The notes beneath the pieces are model-generated. The model was not told where the DNA came from. It was given only the letters and a program-made list of their open reading frames with translations, and did no database searches. A stretch of 64,000 nt of DNA from the NCBI RefSeq assembly GCF_048323695.1, contig NZ_JBLWFT010000003.1:1-64000 (forward strand), written 5' to 3'. The translations under genes and the position numbers were made by a program. How positions within the stretch are numbered: position 1 is the stretch's first letter; every line of letters begins with the position of its first letter. Shown in pieces: positions 24,834-31,847 of this stretch. This stretch comes from Aquisalimonas sp007126095 (GTDB taxonomy: Bacteria; Pseudomonadota; Gammaproteobacteria; Nitrococcales; Aquisalimonadaceae).

Positions 24834-25982
24834 ATGACCCACTCCCCGAACGCCGACTGGTCACCTGAATCCGACGCCGTCCAGCGCGATCAGCGCGCCG
24901 CCTATGACGGCATGCGTGAACGGTGCCCGGTTGCCCACAGCAAGAAGATGGGCTGGACGCTGTTCCGCAATCGCGACATTCACCGCGTCCTGCGCGACCA
25001 CGAGACGTTCAGTAATCAGGTGTCGCAGCACCTCTCCGTGCCGAACGGCATGGACCCGCCCGAGCACACGGCCTACCGGCGCATCATCGAACCCTACTTC
25101 GACGCGGCCGCCATGGCGGCATTCGAGCCCACCTGCCGCGCCATTGCCCGCGATCTCGCCGGGCAGCTGCGCTCCCGGGGCGCCGCTGATTTCATGCAGG
25201 CATTCGCGCAGCCTTTCGCGGTCCGGGTCCAGTGCGCGTTCCTGGGGTGGCCGGAGCCGTTCCATGAGCCGTTACGGCAGTGGACGCAGCGGAACCTGGA
25301 AGCCACGGGTGCGCAGGACCGTGACGCACTCGCGGAGATCGCCGACGAGTTCCGGGCCTACGTCTTCGCCATGATCGAGCAGCGCCGCCAGGCCTCCGAC
25401 GGCCCGGACGTCACCAGCCGGCTCATGGCCGAGCGGGTGGATGGCAAGCCGTTAACCGACGAGGAAATCGCATCCATTCTCCGCAACTGGACCATGGGGG
25501 AAGTGGGCACGCTGGCGGCGGCGCTGGGCATTCTCGTGCACGGGGTCGCCACCGATCGCGGTCTGCAGGCCCTGCTGCGGGACAATCCCGCACGCATCGA
25601 GGACGCGAACGAAGAGCTGCTGCGCCTGCACTGCCCGCTGGTGACCAACCGGCGCCGGGCCACGTCCGGTGTAGATCTCCACGGCCGGGGCATTGAGGCG
25701 GGTGACACACTGACACTCAACTGGGTGGCGGCGAACCGCGACCCCGACGCCTTCGAGGACGCGGAGCAGTTCCGCATTGACCGGGACCAGTCCGCGAACC
25801 TCGTCTGGGGCGCCGGCATTCACGTCTGCCCCGGCGCACCGCTCGCGCGGCTGGAGATGCGCGTGGTCATAGAGGAGCTGCTGGCCCACAGCGAGAACAT
25901 CGATCTGCAGCAGGACGACCCGCCCGGCCTGGCCCGCTATCCGGGCAGTGGGTACGCAACCCTGCCGGTTCGCCTTTGCTGA
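24834..25982 (+). CDS. Cytochrome P450
   Basis: The 382-residue soluble P450 has the heme-Cys motif GAGIHVCPGAPLARLEMR with Cys at about residue 332, and an ExxR in EELLRLH. The I-helix reads MGEVGTLAAALG and lacks the usual acid-threonine pair (D/E-T) that helps split O2, so its chemistry may be unusual. There is no ferredoxin or reductase gene beside it. It is divergent from flavohaemoglobin and has its own FNR-type box. A role in NO or low-oxygen physiology is possible but unproven. Substrate unknown. Confidence 0.9.
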   Translation: MTHSPNADWSPESDAVQRDQRAAYDGMRERCPVAHSKKMGWTLFRNRDIHRVLRDHETFSNQVSQHLSVPNGMDPPEHTAYRRIIEPYFDAAAMAAFEPTCRAIARDLAGQLRSRGAADFMQAFAQPFAVRVQCAFLGWPEPFHEPLRQWTQRNLEATGAQDRDALAEIADEFRAYVFAMIEQRRQASDGPDVTSRLMAERVDGKPLTDEEIASILRNWTMGEVGTLAAALGILVHGVATDRGLQALLRDNPARIEDANEELLRLHCPLVTNRRRATSGVDLHGRGIEAGDTLTLNWVAANRDPDAFEDAEQFRIDRDQSANLVWGAGIHVCPGAPLARLEMRVVIEELLAHSENIDLQQDDPPGLARYPGSGYATLPVRLC

Positions 25983-25991
25983 GCCCGGCAA

Positions 25992-26582
25992 TCAGCCAGA
26001 ACGCGCCCGTGGCACGGCCACGGCAAGACACGATGCCCGACTGCCGTGCCGCGCCAGGGTCGCAAAGGCCTCCAGATCCAGCCCGGCGTCACGGATCTGC
26101 GCCTTGAAGGCGCCTTCGTAGGTCACCCGACCGAAGTCGATACTGGTGAAGCGCTTCAACAGCGGTTTCAGGGTTTCCATGGCGCGGGAGGGCGTCTGCT
26201 GGATGGTCTGGGTGAAATAGATGCGGCCTCCCGGTTTCAGCAGCGTGCAGCAGTGGCGCAGCGCCCGTTCGGGCTCCGGCAGGAGCATGAAGCTCGCGGA
26301 GAAATAAACCGCGTCGTACGGGCCGCCCCGGTGATCGTAGACGGACTCCAGACGCGCTTCGACCCGGTCCTGCAGGCCCGAGCGCTGCAGCGTTCGCTGC
26401 GCCCGCGCGATGTAGTCGGCGTCGATGTCGATGCCGGTCACGTGCAGGCGCTTCCGCCGCACCAGCTCTGCGTTTGCCCGTAACGCACCCGCCGTGCCGA
26501 TGCCCACATCCAGCAGCGCGGCATCGTCGGGCAGGCGCTCCAGCACCGCCGCATACCACCGGGCGGTGAGTCTGAGGATCAA
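25992..26582 (-). CDS. SAM-dependent methyltransferase, class I
   Basis: The protein of about 196 residues has the SAM-binding motif LLDVGIGTAGAL, the acidic post-I motif GIDIDADYI, and motif IV/V-like DAVYFSASFMLLPEPE and LLKPGGRIYF. The substrate is not evident. The start is uncertain: the first usable codon here is TTG, and in-frame sequence just upstream (SLIYDT) still looks like family sequence but contains no ATG or GTG. It ends next to the P450 stop, convergent, and follows the universal stress gene on the same strand by 43 bp. Confidence 0.78.
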   Translation of the reverse strand: MILRLTARWYAAVLERLPDDAALLDVGIGTAGALRANAELVRRKRLHVTGIDIDADYIARAQRTLQRSGLQDRVEARLESVYDHRGGPYDAVYFSASFMLLPEPERALRHCCTLLKPGGRIYFTQTIQQTPSRAMETLKPLLKRFTSIDFGRVTYEGAFKAQIRDAGLDLEAFATLARHGSRASCLAVAVPRARSG

Positions 26583-26625
26583 CGTGTCGTAGATGAGGCT
26601 TCGAATAACCGACTCCCTTGAAGGC

Positions 26626-27579
26626 TCAGTGGACCACCGTCACCGGACAATGCGCCGCATGCAGCACGCGCTGGCTGATGCTCCCCAGCAGAAACTCCCG
26701 AATGCGACCGTGGCCATGGCGAGCCATGATCACCTCCGCGCCGGGGGTCGCCCGGGCGTAGCTGATGATCACCTGGGCCGGCTTCCCGGGGCGCCTGACC
26801 TCTTCAAGCGCAACGGCATCCACATCGAACTGCGCCCGCGCCCGGGCAAACGCCTTGTCGGCGCTAGTGCGGGCGACTTCCTTGAAGCGCTCATCAGAGA
26901 ACGCATCCGCCTCCTGTAGCTCACCCGCACGTTCGCCGCTGCCAGCATAGATCTCCTGCGGTGACCCGGGAAAGACGTGCAAGAGATGGACTGAGGCACC
27001 GGTCGCTTTGGCGACGGTATTGGCGTGCCTGGCCGCGACCAGGGACTGCTCCGAGTCGTCCACCGGCACCACCAGCACGGAGCCACCGCCTGCGTCCGCC
27101 TGCTGTTCCGCGCCATACGTCACCACCGTCACCGGGTACTCCGTCCGGTGGATGACACCCTCCGTAACGCTGCCCACCAGCAACTCCCATATCTCCCCGA
27201 CCCCGCGGCGGCCCATGACGATGACCGGGGCATCCACACCATGGGCGTAATGGGCCACCGCATCGGCGGGATCACCACTGAGAACACGATCGATGACCTC
27301 TACACCGCCTTGCAGGGCGACACGCGTCTGCTGAAAGGCGAGCCGGGCACTCTCCTCCCGCATACGATCAAACGCTTCGATGGAAACACGGTCGGCCACG
27401 GCCTGACCGCCCGTGTACCCCATCCGCTGCATGAGCATCCCTGGCGTATCCTCAAAGACGTGCAGCAACTCCATGCGCGCTCCGATGGCCAGCGCCAGCC
27501 GCTCACCATAACGCGCCGCGGCACTGGCATGCTCCGAGCCATCCACGGGCACCAGAATCGTTCCGATTGCGTTAGCCAT
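26626..27579 (-). CDS. Tandem universal stress protein (two UspA domains)
   Basis: The 317-residue protein contains two UspA domains, about 1-155 and 165-317. Each ends with an ATP-binding-like G-2x-G-9x-G(S/T) stretch: GRRGVGEIWELLVGSVTEGVI in the first, and GHGRIREFLLGSISQRVL in the second. Tandem Usp proteins help survival under stress or starvation. The ATG at 27579 is preceded by GGAGGG; the frame extends 84 bp further but without similarity. It is likely transcribed with the methyltransferase. Confidence 0.9.
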   Translation of the reverse strand: MANAIGTILVPVDGSEHASAAARYGERLALAIGARMELLHVFEDTPGMLMQRMGYTGGQAVADRVSIEAFDRMREESARLAFQQTRVALQGGVEVIDRVLSGDPADAVAHYAHGVDAPVIVMGRRGVGEIWELLVGSVTEGVIHRTEYPVTVVTYGAEQQADAGGGSVLVVPVDDSEQSLVAARHANTVAKATGASVHLLHVFPGSPQEIYAGSGERAGELQEADAFSDERFKEVARTSADKAFARARAQFDVDAVALEEVRRPGKPAQVIISYARATPGAEVIMARHGHGRIREFLLGSISQRVLHAAHCPVTVVH

Positions 27580-27695
27580 GACCGAACCCTCCTCGACAAC
27601 GGGCATACCCAAGTATTTGCCACAAGGAGGCATCTGGGAACGATCAATGGGGCACGAGAACATTGCCGCGCGGCTGCGGGCATACGCCCCACCCC

Positions 27696-27755
27696 GTAGG
27701 CTGGACCTTCAGATCCACCACGCCCCACTCGGTAGACCTGAAGGTCTACCCTACG
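27696..27755. repeat. Dispersed palindromic repeat, head-to-head pair (copies 2 and 3)
   Basis: GTAGGCTGGACCTTCAGATC (start of copy 2, 27696-27719) is an inverted, slightly diverged form of the repeat, and GGTAGACCTGAAGGTCTACC followed by CTACG (27731-27755) is a second copy in the opposite direction. The 11-bp gap between them is unrelated. The pair sits between the universal stress and CDF genes and could form a larger hairpin in RNA. Confidence 0.68.
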
Positions 27756-27800
27756 TTCGAGCACCCCACGTGCTGTCGATCAGTGGGGTACCATGCGCCC

Positions 27801-28748
27801 ATGATCAAGACGGAACGCGGTGCACTGGGATTATCTGCGGCGATGGCACTGGCGCTGGGCGTACTCGGGCTCGTGATCGCCTTTCTCTCCGGCTCCCAGG
27901 CCATCATGCTGGATGGCCTTTTCAACGTCAGCTACTTCGTGATCGCCCTGGCCACGGTGCGGGTGGCGCGCCTGGCAGAGATGCCGGACAGCGGCACGTT
28001 TCCGTTCGGCTACGGCTATTTCGAGTCGCTGATCAACGCCGGCAAGGGACTGCTGATACTTGGGATTTCAGCGCTGGCCCTGGGCGACTCGCTGATCGCC
28101 CTGGCCACCGGCGGGCGGGACGTGGCCGCAGGGCTTGCGATCACCTATGCGGCCATCGCCACGACGGTCTGCGGCGCCACGGCGCTGACGCTCCACCGCC
28201 TTGACCAGCAGCTGGACAGCCCGCTGGTCACCGCCGATGTCGGCAACTGGGGCGTCAATACCGCCGTCTCCGCGGCGGTGTTGTTCGCCTTCTGCCTGAT
28301 CCCGCTGCTGCACTGGCTGGAGCTGTCAGGCTTCGCCCCTTTCATTGACCCGCTGCTGGTCACACTGATTGTCATTCTCTGTATCGGCGTGCCGGTGCGC
28401 ATCGCCATGCGGGCCATCATGGAGCTCCTGAACCGCTCCCCGGCGGAGACCGTACGCCAGCCCGTCCAGGCGCAGGTGGAAGGGGCCGTGGCCGGCCTGC
28501 CGGTGGAAGAACTTCACCTCCGCATGGTGCACCCCGGCCGCACGCTTTACGTGCTGATCCACGTGGTCCTTCCCGCCGACCACCGACCGGAAGGCCTGGC
28601 GGCGCTGGATGCCGTACGCAATGATGTGGCCAGAGCCGTCCACTCGGTGGCGCCCAAGGCAGTCATCGACGTGGTATTCACCGGTGACGCGTCGTGGGCA
28701 CAGCCCTGGCCGCCCGGTGGCTGGCCGAAAGGAAAAGCCGGCCTTTAG
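27801..28748 (+). CDS. Cation diffusion facilitator-like transporter with atypical metal site
   Basis: The 315-residue protein has the CDF layout of six membrane helices (about residues 1-205) and a cytoplasmic C-terminal domain. Typical Zn/Co transporters carry D-x-x-x-D in helix 2 and H-x-x-x-D in helix 5. Here the helix 2 segment is LDGLFNVSYF and the helix 5 segment is ADVGNWGVN, so most transport ligands are replaced by Asn. FPFGYGYFESL between helices 2 and 3 is conserved. It may carry another cation or use a different site. I start at 27801; the frame extends upstream into the repeat pair. Confidence 0.8.
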   Translation: MIKTERGALGLSAAMALALGVLGLVIAFLSGSQAIMLDGLFNVSYFVIALATVRVARLAEMPDSGTFPFGYGYFESLINAGKGLLILGISALALGDSLIALATGGRDVAAGLAITYAAIATTVCGATALTLHRLDQQLDSPLVTADVGNWGVNTAVSAAVLFAFCLIPLLHWLELSGFAPFIDPLLVTLIVILCIGVPVRIAMRAIMELLNRSPAETVRQPVQAQVEGAVAGLPVEELHLRMVHPGRTLYVLIHVVLPADHRPEGLAALDAVRNDVARAVHSVAPKAVIDVVFTGDASWAQPWPPGGWPKGKAGL

Positions 28749-28951
28749 CCGATGGGCGATACCGGGGGACCGGGCTCGGTGCCTCGCCTCGGCCCATCCG
28801 CGTGGCGCTGACCTACTGGTATTGGAACCTGCCGTAATCAGGGTGCGCGAACGCACCGACACCCTGCAGCGACAGGCGTAGCTTTAGAGTTGCGGCCGAC
28901 GCACCCCATGGGTCGGCACGACAGCCCCTGAGCCTTGAAAGGATGCCCCCC

Positions 28952-29368
28952 ATGAAAACCCGATACGGAGCACGCCTGACGCGGGTTGCTCTACTGTCAA
29001 CGACACTAGCGATCGCTGTGGCGCTGCTGAGCGCCTGCGCCTCGACACCGCTTTCTCCCCCAACGGCCTCCCTGACCGAGGCAAAGGAGGCAATCGACCG
29101 TGCCGAAGAGTCTGAGGCACGGCAGTACGCGGGCAGAGAACTGGAGGAAGCGAAACACAAGCTGGAGCAGGCGGAACGCGCGATAAGCGGGGCCGAGGGC
29201 CAGCAGGATATGGTTGAAGCGGCGCGTCTGGCCCGAGAGGCCCGGGTCGCCGCGGACCTGGCATCGGCAAGAACGGAAGCCGCGAAAGCCGAAGAGGTCA
29301 ATCGACAAATGGCGCGCGGGGCCGAAGCCCTGACCGAGGAAATGCGTCGCACCGGAGAACAGCAATGA
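28952..29368 (+). CDS. DUF4398-type lipoprotein
   Basis: The 138-residue lipoprotein has a signal peptide and a lipobox LLSAC (about residues 25-29). The mature part is a long charged helix with many Glu/Ala/Arg residues (for example AREARVAADLASARTEAAKA), as in DUF4398 proteins. It overlaps the OmpA-like gene by 4 bp (ATGA), and both have similar helical parts, so they probably act together in the outer membrane or periplasm. I start at 28952 because AAAGGA is well placed for it; an ATG 9 bp upstream is too close to that site. Confidence 0.82.
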   Translation: MKTRYGARLTRVALLSTTLAIAVALLSACASTPLSPPTASLTEAKEAIDRAEESEARQYAGRELEEAKHKLEQAERAISGAEGQQDMVEAARLAREARVAADLASARTEAAKAEEVNRQMARGAEALTEEMRRTGEQQ

Positions 29369-30192
29369 AACAACGAGAGTTCGGCCCAGCCCGGAGCGGC
29401 GTCGCCATCACGGCGCTGGCTCTCTCCTTCACCCTGCTCGCCGGATGCGCATCAACACCGGAAACCCCGGCCGGTGCCGCAGGCGCACGCAGTAACCTTC
29501 AGGAACTCGAGAACGACCCCAATCTCGCCGAATGGGCCGGGGGCGAACGCCGGGAGGCCGAAGAGGCTGTCCTTCTCGCCGAGGAGCCTCTGCCCTCGTC
29601 GGAAGACCGGCTCGCCGAGCACCGTGTGTACATGGCGAACCAGAAGGTGGAGATTGCACGAGCGAAAGCCGCCACCGCCTATGCGGAACACCAGCGCCAG
29701 CGTCTTGCAGAGGAACGCGATGATGAGAGGTTGGCCAGTCGCACCGAGGAGGTCGACCGGGCCCGTCGCGGCGAAGCCGAGCTGCAACGGCAGATCGACG
29801 CCCTCCAGGCGAAAGAAACCGAGCGTGGTATTGTCCTGACGCTGGGGGATGTGCTGTTCACCACCGGCAGCGCGAACCTACAGAGCGGCGGGTACGAGAA
29901 CCTCAACCGGCTGGTGGAGTTCCTCAACGCGTATCCGGATCGGGACGCGCTGATCGAGGGGCATACCGATAGCGTCGGTAGTGCGGCGTCCAACATGCAG
30001 CTGTCCCAGCGGCGCGCAGACTCCGTGCGGGACTACCTCACCCGCCGCGGCATCGACGGGCAGAGGCTGTCCGCCCGCGGCATGGGCGAAGCCCAACCGG
30101 TGGCCACCAACGACACGGATGCCGGGCGCCAGCAGAACCGCCGCGTCGAGATCATCATCGAGAATGCGCCACAAACGTCAACGGCCGAATAG
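29365..30192 (+). CDS. OmpA-family lipoprotein with helical DUF4398-like region
   Basis: The 275-residue protein has a lipobox LLAGC after its signal peptide, a helical Glu/Arg-rich middle (about 45-150), and a C-terminal OmpA domain (about 155-270). The OmpA part has DVLFTTGSANLQ, the peptidoglycan-contacting IEGHTDSVGSAASNMQLSQR and ARGMGEAQPVATN. It should link the outer membrane to peptidoglycan. The plus-strand hairpin at 30198 follows its stop. Confidence 0.9.
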   Translation: MKQREFGPARSGVAITALALSFTLLAGCASTPETPAGAAGARSNLQELENDPNLAEWAGGERREAEEAVLLAEEPLPSSEDRLAEHRVYMANQKVEIARAKAATAYAEHQRQRLAEERDDERLASRTEEVDRARRGEAELQRQIDALQAKETERGIVLTLGDVLFTTGSANLQSGGYENLNRLVEFLNAYPDRDALIEGHTDSVGSAASNMQLSQRRADSVRDYLTRRGIDGQRLSARGMGEAQPVATNDTDAGRQQNRRVEIIIENAPQTSTAE

Positions 30193-30197
30193 CCAGT

Positions 30198-30225
30198 GTC
30201 TGCCGGCGCGCTTGCGCCGGCAGAC
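30198..30225. terminator. Hairpin between convergent OmpA-like and Crp-like genes
   Basis: A perfect 12-bp inverted repeat, GTCTGCCGGCGC / GCGCCGGCAGAC with loop GCTT, lies in the 56-bp gap between two convergent stops. No U-run follows on either strand. A shared transcription end is plausible but unproven. Confidence 0.55.
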
Positions 30226-30248
30226 TCACGCCCCCATCCACTGCCCCA

Positions 30249-30968
30249 CTATTCTGCGGTTCGTTCCGGCAGCAGACGATCGTACTCACGCTTGACCACC
30301 CCGTAGCATTCGCAGCTTCGTGCCTCCAGACCGGCGCGATCCAGAATGGTGATATGCCCCCGGTAGTATTCGATCAACCCTGCCCGCTGAAGATTCCCGG
30401 CGGCCTCGGTAACACCCTCACGACGCACGCCGAGCATGTTGGCCATGAGCTCCTGGGTCATGTACAGCTCCCTGCTCCGAAGCCGGTCGTAGCTCAGCAG
30501 CAGCCACCGGCAGAGCTGCTTGTCCAGGGAATGGTGGCGGTTGCATACGGCGGTCTGGGCCATCTGGGTCAGCAACGCCTGGGTATAGCGCAACAGTAAC
30601 CGCTGCATGGGCCCGCCGCGATAGAATGCCTCCTTCAACAGCCGGCCGGGCAATCGGTAGGCGTAACCACCGGACTGCACCACGGCCCGGCTGGGAGTGG
30701 TTTCCCCGCCCATGAACAGCGATACGCCCACAATGCCCTCGAACCCGACCACCGAGATCTCCGCAGAACCACCGTCCTCCATCACGCACAGCAGCGAGAC
30801 AATGGCGTCCACCGGGAAATAAACGTACTCCATTTCACGATAGGGCTCGCACAAGGACATGCCGAGCGGCAACGGCACACACTCCAGGCCTGGCCGGATC
30901 TGTTCATACTCGCCAGACGGCAACATTGCCAATAGATGGTTATCGCCGGGAGCGATCGATTTCTGCAT
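30249..30968 (-). CDS. Crp/Fnr-family transcriptional regulator
   Basis: The 239-residue protein has a cyclic-nucleotide-like N-terminal domain (about 15-140) and a C-terminal winged helix-turn-helix (about 165-225, with MTQELMANMLGVRREGVTEA). FPVDAIVSLLCVMEDG matches the Crp-like domain of stress regulators often found next to BON and CsbD genes. No Fe-S Cys cluster is visible at the N-terminus, so a classical FNR oxygen sensor is unlikely. I start at 30968. It may control the stress genes clustered nearby. Confidence 0.86.
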   Translation of the reverse strand: MQKSIAPGDNHLLAMLPSGEYEQIRPGLECVPLPLGMSLCEPYREMEYVYFPVDAIVSLLCVMEDGGSAEISVVGFEGIVGVSLFMGGETTPSRAVVQSGGYAYRLPGRLLKEAFYRGGPMQRLLLRYTQALLTQMAQTAVCNRHHSLDKQLCRWLLLSYDRLRSRELYMTQELMANMLGVRREGVTEAAGNLQRAGLIEYYRGHITILDRAGLEARSCECYGVVKREYDRLLPERTAE

Positions 30969-31041
30969 AGGTTGAGCCTCCTCCCGGGGGAACGACTGGG
31001 GATTGGAGGCAGACCCGCTCGGCATCCAGTGCAACATGTTA

Positions 31042-31356
31042 TCACCACCAGGCGAGCTGCATGCAGTTTCTAACTGACTCGACGCCCTTGACTTCGCCGG
31101 CAAGAACAACAGCTCTGCTCATGTCGGCGGGCGCATCCACGAACCCGCTCAATTGCACCACCCGCGAGAACACCTCAACGTCGATCTGCGCGGAGCTCAA
31201 CACCGGATCCGCAGCGATCGCCTCCTCGACCTGGCTGGCCAGCACGATGTAGTTGGCCTGGCGCTCGCCGAGACTCCGGCGTCGGGAAACTCCCGGCCCC
31301 TCCCGTTCTGACGCTGATCTGCCGAACAGCATGGCGATTCGTTGAAAGGTTTTCAT
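31042..31356 (-). CDS. BON-domain protein
   Basis: The 104-residue protein has one BON domain (about residues 35-100), with ANYIVLASQVEEAIAADP, VEVFSRVVQLSGFVDAPAD and EVKGVESVRN. BON domains bind membranes or lipids and appear in stress proteins such as OsmY. No clear signal peptide is present: the N-terminus has KTFQRIAMLFGRSAS. I start at 31356 (ATG). The open frame continues another 180 bp without similarity. It is upstream of, and on the same strand as, the Crp-like gene. Confidence 0.83.
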   Translation of the reverse strand: MKTFQRIAMLFGRSASEREGPGVSRRRSLGERQANYIVLASQVEEAIAADPVLSSAQIDVEVFSRVVQLSGFVDAPADMSRAVVLAGEVKGVESVRNCMQLAWW

Positions 31357-31555
31357 GACGGACCTCGTGCACACTCCGTGGATAGGCAGAACCGGCGCAG
31401 CACCTCTAAACGGATGCTCCGGCAGGGCACAGAGACCGTCTGTTCGCCAACGCACCAAGTCGCCACGACCGTGGTTGGCCAACGTACAGACCGGCCCTCG
31501 GCAACGGTGCATGCTTACTGGATAGCCCATGTTCAATGGGAATCAAGGAGGCATC

Positions 31556-31762
31556 ATGATCATCCGTATCGATTCGGAGCCGGCCCCTTCCTGGAGCGGT
31601 AACCCGATTGCAGCGGGAGCCCCCGGCACGGCGGGAACTCTGGACAACGCGGTGCAGCCCGACCCGTCGCAGCAGACCGCGATCGACGACTGGGAAGACG
31701 AGGGTGGCAGCGGCCCGTCGCCTTCCAGCGCGGCCCGCAGCCGCCGTCATGTGATTCTATGA
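31556..31762 (+). CDS. Small acidic protein, unknown function
   Basis: The 68-residue product starts MIIRIDSEPAPSW and has a DDWEDEGG acidic centre and a basic RSRRH tail. AAGGAGG is well placed before the ATG at 31556, which supports translation; the frame starts 27 bp earlier without such a site. I do not recognise a family. It stands alone between BON and the GGDEF-EAL gene. Confidence 0.62.
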   Translation: MIIRIDSEPAPSWSGNPIAAGAPGTAGTLDNAVQPDPSQQTAIDDWEDEGGSGPSPSSAARSRRHVIL

Positions 31763-31847
31763 CAACCTGTCGCTCCGGCGGTACATGCCGCCGGGGTACC
31801 ACGCAGGTCCTCGCAGCGCTGTGCGGTGACGCACATACGGGTACGCC

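Noticed and set aside
24641..24835. A 64-codon open frame on the minus strand in the hmp/P450 gap
   Set aside because: It runs through the palindromic repeat and both FNR-type boxes. Its apparent coding character comes from the repeat, and it has no convincing ribosome site.
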